Assembly (NCBI GenBank): GCA_949987565.1 | Contig: OX465113.1 | Coordinates: 6,074,551-6,138,550, forward strand | Reading direction: 5' to 3' | Source of the DNA: Luidia sarsii | Taxonomy: Eukaryota; Echinodermata; Asteroidea; Paxillosida; Luidiidae | DNA length: 64,000 nt | Part shown: in pieces, positions 9,143 through 22,124 of the stretch | Layout: each line of letters begins with the position of its first letter | Numbering within the stretch: position 1 is the stretch's first letter | Notes under the pieces: model-generated | The model's input: only the letters and a program-made list of their open reading frames with translations | The model's database searches: none | What the model was told of the DNA's origin: nothing | Program-made: the position numbers and the translations under genes

Positions 9143-12081
9143 CCGTATAAGACTAGGAACCCGCCATTTTCAGTTCTCGTTATTCAATTTGATTGATGGT
9201 GCATGTACAAGGGGAGTGTATAGTTTCACATGCCATGTGCTTTTTTGTGATGGATGAACGGACGGACGGAGGGACGGACTGACGGATAGAGCTGATAACA
9301 TTCCATTGTGCAGGTGCATGCCTCCGGTCTGTCAAACCCTCCAGGCTGGCTAGCCTCTCAGACCTAATTATTGAGGTCATGGGTACTTATCTACATCTAT
9401 TCAGGAAAGATGTCCTTGTACGATGAATCGGTCCGAATCTAATGAGTAACACCGTGCCTCTGTCTTCCACTCGTTCACTCTGTAATTTGACGTACCACAT
9501 TTAATTAGGACTATAGCTTGATTAAAACAATATATGAAATTGTTCAATTGCAAGACGCAGTCATAAACGAATTTGATAGTCATCTATTTGGCATGTACAG
9601 ATCCATGCAATTCTTTGACAGCGCTGCGGAAATTGCAAAATCATATAGCCTACACTGACTTTACAGCGGCAGCTGACGGGTGAGTTTTTTCCGACTTTAA
9701 ATTATGAACGACACCGAAAGAAAAAAAGGAATATGATATAAAGTGAAAATGGTGGACAGAAGTACTGCCATGGGACACTCATCTAAGCGCATGATAACTG
9801 TGTCAATCAATGCACGTAATTCACTTAAGGTTACAGACCATGAAACGCACTTCATTAGTGCGACCGTGTATAAGTCCTCGTGTATTCACAAGGGGACCGA
9901 GATCATACGAGTCTGGTGCAGGATCCCCAAACGACAGCATCTTAAAGGTGAATGGCCAACAAGCCTTGAAGCTGCCACATCGTCCCTTTCATTATTTTTC
10001 TACCAATGGATTTGTTTCAATGTAGGCTATTCTAATCATATTCCTAAAATGTTGAAACAATCAATGGAAAAAAACATGGCCATCTAAACGAAAACCTTTT
10101 CATCATTATTCTCGCAATACTTTCCATTGGCAATTCACAAGACATTTAAATGGAGTGGGGAATACAAGGGGAAATACTTAGCCAAAAGTGTTTCAGGCGT
10201 TATTTTCCAGCCATTAGCGGTGAAGAAGGGCGGTAAGAGTGATGTACTTGCCTCCAGTCTGCCCACGAGCCTTGCAACTCAATGGTTTTCTTAGCGGACT
10301 GCCACGCCACGACCGCACTATCACGCCCAGCTGATATCCGAAGTGGCTGCGTGCATAATTACTCTCTAGGCCCTAGAATAAACGTCTGGGCCGGCCACGC
10401 ATGATGGGTTAGGGTAAGGCCTCAAATCGAATCTTCTCTAATTCCATCGGGGGTATTTGGGTAGACCTTACGTGTGTTTACGCAAAATAATAGAGTGATT
10501 ATGTACTTCATTGTGTGCACGATGAGTTAAGGTTGATGACAGGAGCTGACCGTTCAGTGTGTACTCTACGATGGAGACACTGAAGTCGTGATCATTGTGA
10601 AAAATGCGCCTCTGCTCTGTGATTCCGACATGCACCACGTAGTGTACTCACTGATGTCGGGCCATTTAATTCAGCGCTTCTAAGAAGTTGTAGATTGGAC
10701 AAGCGTGCACGATGTGGACACAAGGCTGCTGCGTGTTATCATCTCTGCTGTCACTGATGACCCTTGAAGGACCGTGACATCCAAACCTCGATTATACTGG
10801 GATTGTATCGCAAGACCTTCATTCTGCGCTACTTGTGCATCCAGAGTGAAACTTTAACCCTGGACCTACTCTACGAAACTGCGTTCATTTGGTTGAGTTT
10901 GGGTGCTCGTTGGATTACTACAAGGTGTTTACACACCGTGCAGACTCCTCCTAAGAAAGCTTTCTAATTCTACACGCTGCCGGAGATGAAGTGCGCGCCC
11001 AGACATCGATATTTTCACGACTACGCAGTTGTATTCACGGTTGTCGTCACAACGTCCACTTGATGGACCCGTATACGCGGCGTAGTTGCTGTGAACGGGA
11101 CATAAGATGGCGGTGATGTACTGTTTAATAAAACCTTTGCAATACAACGAGATCTGTGATACGTTCTCCAAAGCCATTTTTCCATGGACAATTAAGAAGG
11201 TTAAGACAGCTTCTTAATGCACAGGCTGGCTACGTGCACCTGGGAGTATATTTGCATTGTGATCAACTCCCGTTACATAGATCTATGTGGATCTATTTGC
11301 ACATTGGAATTCATTGCCTTGTTTTAACTTCTCTCCTTCAAAGGGAAACGGGCATCACAAGAAGCGGCAGAGTGCTTGGGTTTTTTGTCAGCCCCGGGAA
11401 GCTAGGGGGATATGACATGAATAATTGATACCTCAGTTCAACAGCGATCGATGGTCGCGGAAAGCTTTGGGCTTTTCGTTGTCAATTTTAAGCACTTCCG
11501 TCATCAGCTGCAGGTGTACTCTTGCGATTTGACTGCTCCTGCATCTCTCCCATCATCTGCTGTATTTCCACAGTGTGGTGAAGAGCATATCCAGTGACGT
11601 CACAAGTCCTCCTTGACCAGAACGGGCTCACCTTAACCGTCAGTGGTAGAAGTAAATCACCAAAATTGTAAGCCTTATTACCCCGCAGACAAATCCGATT
11701 TGTAAAGGGTACAGATTTGATTAATGTCACCGGATTGTTCATCGCAGTGTGTCATCACACGTCTCGATCATTGCCTGGCATTCTGGCTACAAGGCAGTGC
11801 CATTGTAAGTAAGGTACATGCAGGACTCAAAGGATGACCCAGCCCATATCCAACAGTAATTAGTCGATGGACGGTCTCCGAACCTAATCGAGGGACGTCT
11901 GGAAATAACATCTTCTGAGCGCTGTCCCGTCGCTCGGGTATTAATATGTGAGCCAGTGTACTTGGCTTCCTGTGCAAAGCCCAAGGCCATATAGGAGCAC
12001 TCGGAATCCTCTCGTCTCTGCATTCAGGATATCCAACTCTATAGTCGCACCCTCTGCAGGCTAGTAGTGCTCTTCATCAAC
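9143..12081. other. Non-genic stretch
   Basis: A GACGGACGG-type run lies near 9260-9285. No gene, tRNA or transposon signature was recognised. Open frames at 9743-10087, 10929-11177 and 11488-11742 lack domains and splice context. The sequence just upstream of 12082 would be promoter and 5' UTR if the exon there is real. Confidence 0.4.
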
Positions 12082-12183
12082 ATGGATACAAAATTAGCAA
12101 TTGCCCGCGACGGCCCACCACTCACCCATCTATGGGATAACAAAAGAGGCTTGCGAAGCAGGAGCCACAGCGCCTCATCTGAT
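12082..12183 (+). CDS. Candidate first coding exon, 34 codons
   Basis: ATG at 12082 sits in a strong start context (A at -3, G at +4). A 34-codon frame starts MDTKLAIARDGPPL and ends in a basic/serine-rich stretch, RSRSHSASS-D. The frame stops being exon-like exactly at GAT|GTAAGTAAA, a near-consensus splice donor at 12184, leaving phase 0. Read-through meets a stop soon after, as expected of an intron. The RSRSHS segment resembles phosphorylation and 14-3-3-type sequence, but I do not recognise the protein. The exon at 37831-38109 is on the same strand with the same donor phase, so the two could be alternative first exons of one gene whose common exons lie beyond this window or are too short to recognise. 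Confidence 0.4.
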
Positions 12184-13544
12184 GTAAGTAAACCACTTTT
12201 CCTGTTTTCTGTCTCATTGCACTGAGTATTTTTTCTAACTTAAGGATCGACTGATTATCATTATAATGGCAGCAGACTATATACTGAACGTTTTACATAG
12301 CAGGACGCTCATTCTATGGGCGATACAGATATGTAGATAGAAGGTATCATGCGTACATGATGGATATGAAGTCGTCCTTATCAAATGTGCATAATAATAA
12401 TAATCTATCTTAACAGCCGACCGTGAAAACATGGGAAAGGAAGTTTGATAACACATTAATGATGCAGATATAGACTTAGAAACTTCGAGCGTCCGATAAT
12501 ATTCTGTACCTCCGCAGCAATGCGTCGATGTAAACACTTCAACAAACGACCAGTTTTCACTATCCAATGCAACAAGGCTGCTTACAACATACAGGCATGT
12601 GCTTCAATGTGCACAGTGAGTGCATGGCGTTTACTGGCAACTGCATCCATTGGCAGGCAGCGACCCTAACACGTCATTGATTCTGTGTTCTATTTCACCG
12701 CACTCACGACAATGTTGCGAACTTGATAACGCGTTAACAGTCATCCAAGGCCTATTAGAACTTGGCTGCGAGCATTTTGACGGTGAAATGCTTTAAAACA
12801 TTGAACAATTTGTTCAAGCTGTTCTCCCTTATCAGCTCATTTAAATTCATTTCATTTCAAGTGGATGCAGTGATTTAACAAATGTATCGAGGTATTTGAT
12901 TAAATGCATCGATTGTCGCTGATTATCATTCATTTCAAATTGATATTACTCACCTCTGTACAGATGTACCCTATAGTTTGGTATTGTAACTAGTAAGATT
13001 TAGTGTATCAGTTATAACACATGGACAACATCTTACTAGAATAAATGTTCCCATTAGGAATCTCGCATTATTTCTTGCATCATTATAAAATCAATTACAA
13101 TCTGCCTCGTGACTAATGATGATAATAATAACGCGATCTTATTGTGCGCTTACTCCACTCAAAAAAGCTCTAAGCGCGTAATCTTCACACACCTCTCAGC
13201 AAATGAATCAACACATCAATGAATTAATTGATTAATTAATCAATCAATTACTGAGACAGTAAATATACACATTCTTTATAGGCCCAACAAAGATTAAACT
13301 TAGATTTCAAATGGGTTTTAAAGATTTGATTATGTATAACTTATTCCATAACGTGAGTCCCCTATGACCTGTTTCCCTGTTGTTATTGCTTAATGAAACT
13401 GTTAATACTTCTGTGCTGGAAGATGGCAAGGATGCAACTGGATTATACTTTTGGCGCAAAGGTGTATTGTACTATGGACCAAAGCCATGTACACAATGGA
13501 AAGTGAATTATGGGAGTTTGAAGATAATAATATATTCAACAATC
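12184..13544. other. Probable intron or intergenic, AT-rich
   Basis: The sequence is AT-rich with TAAT/TGATTAAT runs around 13215-13250. No exon or repeat is recognised. If the exon at 12082 is real this is the start of its first intron. Confidence 0.4.
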
Positions 13545-13830
13545 TAAAATTTAGTGGGCCTGACGTTTCGATCCTAGCAGGACCTTTCTCAAAGGCAGAG
13601 TGACAAGGACAAAACAGATACAAGTACACGAAGGAAGGGGGGATAATGATAATGATAATCAGTCGATCCTCCCCCCCCCCCTTCCTTCGTGTACATGGAT
13701 CTGTTTTGTCCTTGTCACTCTGCCTTTGAGAAAGGTCCTGCTAGGATCGAAACGTCAGGCCCACTACATTTTAGATTTACATTTTGGTAATTTTAGTCAG
13801 TAAGCAGTTTGCAACATTTTTGTATATCAC
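13545..13830. mobile_element. Inverted pair of PLE family 1 terminal modules
   Basis: A minus-strand copy (13545-13643) and a plus-strand copy (about 13674-13830) of the PLE terminal module face each other head to head, separated by an AATGATAATGATAATC spacer and a poly-C run. The arms are nearly identical over about 95 bp, from TCCTTCGTGTAC through GTCACTCTGCC and the hammerhead-like core to CCCACTAAATTT. Only the plus copy continues into the tail ATTTTGGTAATTTTAGTCAG. A transcript would fold into a long hairpin. Short frames over this segment are artefacts of the repeat. Confidence 0.7.
13722..13760 (+). ncRNA. Hammerhead-like motif, PLE family 1
   Basis: This has the same fold as at 5798. 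GCCT (13722-13725) pairs perfectly with AGGC (13757-13760). The core TTGAGAA is at 13726-13732, GGTCC/GGATC form helix II around TGCTA, GAAA is at 13749-13752 and C-GTC at 13753-13756. Helix I is fully Watson-Crick here, where the 5.8 kb copy has a G-U pair. Confidence 0.45.
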
Positions 13831-14435
13831 AATATATTCAACAGGTAGCCAATGGTAACGTTAAGGTAGGGGTAATACGGGTATGTTTCCGGGAATGATA
13901 ATGTGCACAGCTGTGTTTTGTAGTTGTTTTAACCGTGAGATGAGGAGCTGAGACAGTGGATGGTGGGACTATCCATGTGACTGATTGTAACTGATTGTAA
14001 CGTTTTGGTTGCTATGCTTCTGTATAAATCTATTTTGTTAAACAATAAGCTTACGAAATCCATTTGCTCGTATACAGACCTATACGTCTAAACATTTGTG
14101 AGTGTTATTTTGAATCATTTGAAAGGATGGTGTCTCAAAACACGGAAGGAATGCATTTTCACGTCATATATAACAAGATAACTTTATGCCTATAATCTAG
14201 ACCGTACACACCTGACACACATGCATGTGTAAGTAATTTATCATTATTCCATGGGGAGGTGGCAATGACATCGTGCCTAGTGCCTAAATCTGAAGTGGTG
14301 TTGATTGCAAACGTTCTAACTATACTGATTGTTTATTGAATACACCTTGTCCATGTCAATGTTATCCAGTCTTGAAATAATTATGTGTAGTTTGACAACC
14401 CTTTGCGTTTATGTGATTAGAGAACTATAATTATA
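13831..14435. other. Non-genic stretch
   Basis: No features are recognised. Confidence 0.5.
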
Positions 14436-14618
14436 CTATATACTATATACTATATACTATATACTATACTATATACTATATACTATATACTATATACTAT
14501 ATACTATATACTATATACTATATACTACACTATATAGTATATACTATATACTATATACTATATACTATATACTATATACTATATACTATATACTATATAC
14601 TATATACTATATACTATA
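14436..14618. repeat. ACTATAT microsatellite
   Basis: About 26 tandem copies of the heptamer ACTATAT (TATACTA in another phase) with two interruptions near 14465 and 14530, where a short ATATAGTATATACTATAT palindrome forms. GTGATTAGAGAACTATA occurs just before and just after the array, so the flank was duplicated with it. Confidence 0.9.
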
Positions 14619-16368
14619 TGTGATTAGAGAACTATATACGTCTTCGTGGATTAATAACGTTGCAATAATCATAAATTCATCTAGACTTGAGCCTTTGGAA
14701 AACCACCGAAGCGAGTAATCGATGTATACAACGGATGTTACTGAAGCAAAATGAAAGGGATTCAATATAAAGCCGGTTCTGATGCGGCAAGAGAAGGCAA
14801 TGTACAATTCTTTGAATACGTTAATGTCGTATCAGGACGGGACCTTTGACAAATGTTGTGCGCACTGGTGCATGCCTACATCTCAGCTCCATCAATCGAA
14901 CGCACGAGCAACGGAGAAATACTGGCCAGGAATGCAGCGCTAATGCACGCCTGTGCCCTCTGATAAATGTACATGTTCGTGGTATATGGATGTAGTCTAA
15001 ATGTAAATAGATGACCCGAAACTTGGAACGGACGGTTTAGGTAGTTTTCAAAGTTATTTGTTTTCTTCTGTTATCACGCCTTATTCTGATCCTTTGGAAT
15101 GTGGACTTGTTATAGAAGTCGTGTGGTTGTCTTACTAGCAGTCCTAAATTAGCATTATCATATCCTACTCTGAAGACAATCGATGACGATATAACGCGTT
15201 AATATATCCTTCGCTATCAGAAATTATTATTCTATAAATCAATAAGTCGATCTATTTTTCTATGGATGCTTATTCAATTATTAAATAATATGGAATGTAA
15301 AATTTAAAAGCAAATCTAGAAATGTATACATCAAAAGGCTTATCATAGCAACATCCTTATAAGTTATAGGTCAATGATATGCAAATAGAATGATTACTTT
15401 GACAGTGGTTCGTTCTGTCTCCGAAAATGATGTTGTGTGTTAGCACCGAGCACAGGCCTGGGTGTTAAACATAAATAATGGATGTCCTCGCTTTGGTACT
15501 GTCTAAACTAGTATCCATGATCACCCTAGACACCATGCTGTTGTGGCTACATTTCCACGGGCATCCGTATAGTAGGGAAATGGAGCATTACATTAATACA
15601 CAGAGCTATTCAATTTCAAGTGCCAAATACTAACAGTTTGTCACGTGTAAGCCTTCATAAGGTAGGCCTGTGGTTGCATTGCGTACAGCTGCTGCACGTG
15701 GAACAAACCCGGTGTCGCCTGCTGAGACCCATATACATGTCATGACTCTATTGAATAGACAACAATGTAGGAGCCACCGCATTTTTTTTTTGATTTGAAT
15801 TACATGGTATGCAAATCATGTGTTGCTGACTTGCAAGGACGTGGATGCAGAGCACGCGGCTGTTGCATTACATCCATGGCTAAATAGAATTTTGAAAGCC
15901 TCATGATCGGTCATTGACTTGTCTAAATATGCTCTCCTTGTTGTCCTGTGTGGGTGCAAGGCACGACACGAGCTGATCAAACAACCGCACAGGCTTGTAC
16001 AACACAACACGAATAGGCCCTTCTAATACAGTAGGGCCGAATAGTTTCCTTTCCTTGCCTATACAAAAAAATCCCAGTAGAACTCCGGAAAAGGTCTGAA
16101 GTGGTTGGCGTTGTTTGGTCTCATTCCATGGTTTGGATTGTCCACATAGGCCTACGTCATTATGCGAAATTGCAGATTAGGCCTACATGTATATCAATCC
16201 CAATGAACGATCTGGTAAATAAAATGTGCTATAAAATGTTCATGATTTATAATAGAAATACAAAAGTATTACATACGTTTTAAACAGAACACAATATCGG
16301 TGGCAGTTTCCTTACCGTTGACATGATTCATGTCCCTTTATACGCGTGCCTGGTCGTTCCTGATGCAT
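14619..16368. other. Non-genic stretch
   Basis: No gene or repeat is recognised. The open frame on the minus strand at 15816-16010 has no domain. Confidence 0.5.
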
Positions 16369-17196
16369 TGAATCCCTGCCCATAATGATGGAATCACTGC
16401 CCATAATGATGGAATCACTGCCCATAATGATGGAATCACTGCCCATAATGATGGAATCAATACCCAAAATGATGGAATCAAAGCCCATAATGATGAAATC
16501 ATTGCCTATAATGATGGTATCACTGCCCACAATGATGGAATCACTGCCCATAATGATGGAATCACTACCCACAATCATGGAATCCCTGCCCATAATCATG
16601 GAATCACTGCCCAAAATCATGGAATCACTGCCCATAATGATGAAATCACTGCCCATAATTATGGAATCACTGCCCATAATCATGGAATCACTGTCCATAA
16701 TCATGGAATCACTGCACATAATCATGGAATCACTGCCCATAATCATGGAATCACTGCCCATAATGATGAAATCACTGCCCATAATCATGGAATCACTGTC
16801 CATAATCATGGAATCACTGCCCATAATCATGGAATCACTGCCCATAATGATGAAATCACTGCCCATAATAATGGAATCACTGCCCATAATAATGGAATCA
16901 CTGCCCATAATGATGAAATCACTGCCCATAATCATGGAATCACTCCCCATGCTTAATCATGGAATCACTGCCCATAATCATGGAATCACTGTCCATAATC
17001 ATGGAATCACTGCCCATAATGATGGAATCACTGCCCATAATGATGGAATCACTGCCCATAATCATGGAATCACTGCCCATAATAATGGAATCACTGCCCA
17101 TAATCATGGAATCACTGCCTATAATCATGGAATCACTCCCCATGCTTAATCATGGAATCACTCCCCATAATCATATAATCACTCCCCATAATCATG
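16369..17196. repeat. 21 bp minisatellite, about 39 copies
   Basis: The tandem unit contains ATAATCATGGAATCACTGCC plus one C. Most variation is at the CATGG triplet (TCATGG, GATGG, AATGG, GATGA). Because 21 is a multiple of 3 and the unit lacks stops in several frames, long frames appear on both strands (MESLPIM-like and MGSDSMI-like). I treat these as consequences of the repeat. A 4 bp longer variant, CCCCATGCTTAATCATGG, occurs twice, 193 bp apart (about 16941 and 17134), which indicates a block duplication. Confidence 0.9.
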
Positions 17197-20111
17197 TCAA
17201 ATTGGATTGAACAAATTTTCCCAAGTGTTATTGACACCGTGATATATTTTCATAAAAATGTATAATACCGATAGATAATAATTATAAGCCATGGCACGAT
17301 TTGTCATGTCAGGAAAAGATGAACGCTTTCGAATAGTATTTTCTTGATAGTCTGAGTAGCAAAGCGGATTCTTCCCGATATCCATTCTATCGTATTGTGC
17401 TTACTCTTCAATAATATTATATTAAACATCTTGCTTGAATGTTGCAAAACATTTTCTTTTAGTTGAAGATGAATTCAAATCACGTGCCATTGAATGTGAT
17501 TATGGACGTATATACCCATCTCTCTCTCTATAGCATTACTGAGTTACAATGAATACTTCTACAGATCCAATGACTAATTGCATATTAATACCATATTAGG
17601 TTTTTTTTGTTAGTTTCCCCAGAGACAAGACAACACTGGGACTGCATTGAAGTAAAAATAGGCCTATACACGTACAAACAAATTCCAACCAGAATATGCA
17701 TGATGTAGGAACCGTTTCATTCATCTAGATTTTCTTTCAACAGTTTTGCCCTTCAGTGTACATTATTATCATCTTACGTTCTTCTCTTATTCATTTTCAG
17801 ACTCCATGTATAACCAGTGATTTGTTCGTATGCCTTTTTACGAATGTGGTTAAAACCGTGATCTGAACATTTATTCATTAACTTACAATTCAATAAGAAA
17901 GGAACAAATACTTCGAAGTGTGAAAGAGCATTTTCTATATTTGTAGGCCTATATCTCGTATTGTAGCAGTCCACAATAGTAACACGGCGAGAATTTGTTT
18001 CTCGATCCTTTAAAACAAAAGCTAGTTAGATACATACCGTAGCTCTTTGATAATACACTTAATGGTTTGTGGAAATTATACGGTTTGAAATGTGTTGATT
18101 ATACATGTAAGGCAGGGTGCTTGCAGAGGTTTGGGGGACATTATTGGAAATTCATAGGTATTGAAATGATGACCCTTATTTTTGCTAGATTAATTAATCC
18201 TATATCGTTTGTTGCAAGTAGATGTATGAGGTTAATTGATTATGTCCGGACCCAATGGGGGTATTAAGTGAGATGGACGGTTAGCTTTTACACTAGGCTA
18301 CACGATTGTTTGAATCAATGACTAATATATGAACGTAGCTTACCACAAAGTATAACATGCCCGTCTACATAAGGCGAGTATACAAATGCCACTGTTATTG
18401 ATTGGACTAGGGAAGTGTCCACGTTAAGAGCAAGACAGAAGTAAAGTGAAAAGGGCAGACGAAGGCGTAAGAACCTATCGGGGGAATATGCAAATATAGG
18501 TCCTCTTTTTTATACACACTTAAGGGGATTACATTATTTTGCATCAACCTATATATTTACCTTTGGGAATCGCTTCACTTAACACGTTCCACATTCAATC
18601 TGATACCTTCTCCTCTTTCGACATGCCCATAGTATAATAATGGATAGACATGCAAAGACTATGTACAATGCAGTAGAAACTACAGTGCTATACCCGTGGC
18701 TAAACATAATGTAAATTTAACCCAACAAATAATTAAACATTAAGAATGAAATCAATGAGTTACATGTTTGGTCGAAACTGATCCACGCACAAATATACCT
18801 TTTTGTCATTTTTCTTTCAGAATATAGTACGGTGTAATTTGTTACACGAGAAAACACTAATCACTCTTTAATACAAGTATCGCTTCACACCTTCAACCTA
18901 GCGCCATGAACAGCACTGAATATCAGTAGCCATATGAAAACAGTCGTGCCATCTACTTGATTTAACTGTTGGTTAGATAGATAGATGCCTTTCCCAATCT
19001 GTAAGTATTGCACATTATGAATATCACTGTGTATTTATATCTCTATATCCTCGTGAAGCTGACACCAAGAAGAGGCTTAAGGATTTACTAATGGCAATGG
19101 TGCTCATGATTGAACTCCTGACAGGTTAGTACGCGCTGTTCTATAATCTGTTGGGAAATCAGACAGGCTTCGGGAGTTGGCGATACTCTCAAAGCAATGA
19201 AGATCCCTCTCCCGAAAATCACGGACATCAGGGAGATTTGCGTCCGTCAAGTCCTGCGTGCTGCACTCAGACACACGACTCTATAGAAATGCATATAGCC
19301 ACCGGATTGTCGAAAGATCCCATCGATCGTGACGTGTAAAGTGTAAGCGCTTTCTCGAATGATCTTATTAAAGACCCCTGTCCTATATTAAAGAATTTAT
19401 CAGGCTCAAGTAAACAGGCAAGTTCGTGGGATCTGCAAGGGCAATCTTTAAACAGAAAATTCGGTGTTGTCAGCCATAGTGCAGAAGGTTTGAGATTACA
19501 TTATGTATAGGCTATAGGCCTACCCCTCCATCCCTGAAACTATTCCCTGTATACAATACTCATTTGGCTTGAAGTGTGACGTGTTGATGGCGCACGTTTC
19601 ACCCACATCTCAGTAATGTGCTTTCCACTTAGTTTCAAGGCAATAGGACACCCCCCTCCCACGCTTTATCAAAGATATCGGGGAAAGTACCCTTCATTTC
19701 CATACGAATTATGCTTTGATATTCACATGTCAGACTTTCCAAAGGCGTATGTACCATAATGACTCAAATAGACTTACTTATTCTCTTGATATTTTAGGGT
19801 ATCTGTTCATAGTTTTGCCCTAATTCGTCAGCCGTGGGTGTAGAAAGTGACGCATGTGGGATCTTACATTTCACACGAGATGTGAAATGCCCGAAACTAT
19901 TTTTTTTTGTTTAAATAGGGGGTGGGTGTCAATTAAGTGACGCTGTGCATTTATGCTCGGGCAATAGATGTACGATTAAGAAGCTACGGTGCGTCTAACT
20001 ATGAGGTCAAGGGAATGGCTAAGTCACTCTATATCGACCACTGGATCTGCCATGTCTTTAGCCCAGGGGAAATGACTTCCATTTAGCTCGCAAACCGTGC
20101 GACGTTATCCC
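17197..20111. other. Non-genic stretch with weak exon-like segments
   Basis: Mostly unremarkable AT-rich sequence. Around 19045-19126 a frame reading through KKRLKDLLMAMVLMIELLTG ends at a CAG|GTTAGT donor-like site. At 19151-19339 a 62-codon frame of coding-like composition follows an AAATCAG acceptor-like site. Neither has a recognisable domain, so they are not called as genes. Confidence 0.35.
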
Positions 20112-20441
20112 ATGGCATCGCACGCCTTGTTGCTTGCTGGCTGTCTGCTGCCCTTCGTCTTGTGCGCAAGCATTGTAAACAAACCTTGGAGAGTACCGTA
20201 TAGTCGTCATAACGAAGGGCTTGAGTTTAAGTGGGTGGCTCTACTTCTAGTCTGTAATACATTTACTAATGTCTTCTATTGGAAAGGCATGGAACTCATA
20301 ATAAGGTATAATACCCGGAGAACGCAGCCGAAGCTGAACCGATATTTAGCGGTGTGTAGGCCTAGTAGTCGATTCTCTGCAGTTAGTGAGATGCATAGTA
20401 GAGAATCAAAACAACATTTCAATGGATACCTTTTCAAATGA
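20112..20441 (+). CDS. Possible signal-peptide ORF or first exon
   Basis: ATG at 20112 starts a frame whose first 20 residues, MASHALLLAGCLLPFVLCAS, look like a textbook signal peptide: a short polar start, a long leucine-rich core and small residues before the likely cleavage site. The frame stays open for 110 codons, but after about residue 27 the composition is not protein-like. It also contains several possible donors (for example AGA|GTACCG after the PWR residues). If real, it is more likely a first exon of a secreted protein than a complete small gene. No family is recognised and no promoter motif was identified. Confidence 0.25.
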   Translation: MASHALLLAGCLLPFVLCASIVNKPWRVPYSRHNEGLEFKWVALLLVCNTFTNVFYWKGMELIIRYNTRRTQPKLNRYLAVCRPSSRFSAVSEMHSRESKQHFNGYLFK

Positions 20442-21011
20442 CTCAATGATTCTTACGAATTTCACAATTTTGACAAAGGCATAGAATATCCTATCGTGAT
20501 CTAATGAATATGATCATGTATACCTATCCAGCTGCATGCAAGCCTATTTGGTGTTAATCTGTGTGGGCGTCTTGATCGATTTCTAATTGACGCGGTTTCA
20601 TAATTATTGATTTTATTATAATCTTCTCAAGAAATGTAAATGTCACCAGAAGTACATTAATTATTTTGTTTAACTTTTACATTATACCTTCCCCTATGTC
20701 ATCTTCACTCATTGGATGAAGTTGAAAGTATCGCGGGGAATCCCAATTCCCCTTTGAAAGCTTCCAACGCGTATAATAGTCATCCACCTCAATCTTTCAA
20801 TGGGCTTTCAGCAAAATTGTAATTTAAATCATTGTTTTACATTCTTTATTTGGTCACCAGAAAGCATTCCATGCAGAAAACTGTAAACTATCATATTACG
20901 AGTTAACATCGAAAGTATTGATATGATGAAGAAACCAGGGTGGTCGTGACGTCACATACATCTGAACGGAAAGAGATGTATATTGGGGCCATGGAGAAAA
21001 CAATATCCCTC
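20442..21011. other. Non-genic stretch
   Basis: Nothing is recognised. Confidence 0.5.
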
Positions 21012-21990
21012 ACTGACCGAACTGGTACGAACGACATCTATGTAGTACGTACCAGTTTTATCTCATACGAACGACATCTATGTAGTACGTACCAGTTTTA
21101 TCTCATACGAACGACATCTATGTAGTACGTACCAGTTTTATCTCGTACGAACGACATCTATGTAGTACGTACCACTTTTATCTCATACGAACGACATCTA
21201 TGTAGTACGTACCAAGTTAATCTCATACGAACGACATCTATGTAGTACGTACCACTTTTATCTCATACGAACGACATCTATGTAGTACGTACCAGTTTTA
21301 TCTCATACGAACGATATCTATGTAGTACGTACCAGTTTTATCTCATACGAACGACATCTATGTAGTACGTACCAGTTTTATCTCATACGAACGACATCTA
21401 TGTAGTACGTACCAGTTTTATCTCATACGAACGACATCTATGTAGTACGTACCAGTTTTATCTCATACGAACGACATCTATGTAGTACGTACCACTTTTA
21501 TCTCATACGAACGACATCTATGTAGTACATACCAGTTTTATCTCATACGAACGACATCTATGTAGTACGTACCAGTTTTATCTCATACGAACGACATCTA
21601 TGTAGTACGTACCACTTTTATCTCATACGAACGACATCTATGTAGTACGTACCACTTTTATCTCATACGAACGACATCTATGTAGTACATACCAGTTTTA
21701 ACTCATACGAACGACATCTATGTAGTACGTACCAGTTTTATCTCGTACGAACGACATCTACGTAGTACATACCAGTTTTATCACATACGAACGACATCTA
21801 TGTAGTACATACCAGTTTTATCACATACGAACGACATGTATGTCGTTCGGACCAGTTTTGTCTCGTACGAACTACATCTATGTCGTAGTACCAGTTTGAT
21901 CTCGTACGAACGACATCTACCGTAGGGGGGGCCTATGCCGTACGAGCCAGTTTTATCTCGTACGAACGATACATATGTCGTACGTACCAG
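21012..21990. repeat. 40 bp minisatellite, about 24 copies
   Basis: The unit combines TACGAACGACATCTATG, TAGTACGTACCAG and TTTTATCTCA. Copies are very uniform from 21012 to about 21780, with CAG/CAC variants of ACCAGTTTT, then diverge near the right end. There TAGTACGTACC becomes TCGTTCGGACC or TCGTACGTACC and unit lengths vary. One divergent unit (21828-21849) is a 10 bp-arm palindrome, CGAACGACAT-gt-ATGTCGTTCG. Confidence 0.9.
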
Positions 21991-22124
21991 TTTTACCAGT
22001 TTGAAGGGAGCATGACGAGAACATTTCTACAAATATCTAGGAAAACTAGATATTTCATTAGCATTTGGACTAACGTTCTTGTTGGTAGTCAATGTTCAAT
22101 AAAAGCTGTTATATTAGCGTTGGT

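Noticed and set aside
16312..17210. Long frames on both strands over the 21 bp array (up to 254 codons)
   Set aside because: A 21 bp stop-free unit gives open frames automatically. Unit differences are not biased to synonymous positions and a 4 bp variant breaks the frames.
21012..21990. CRISPR-like array
   Set aside because: The 40 bp repeat is continuous with no unique spacers and the DNA is eukaryotic. It is a minisatellite.
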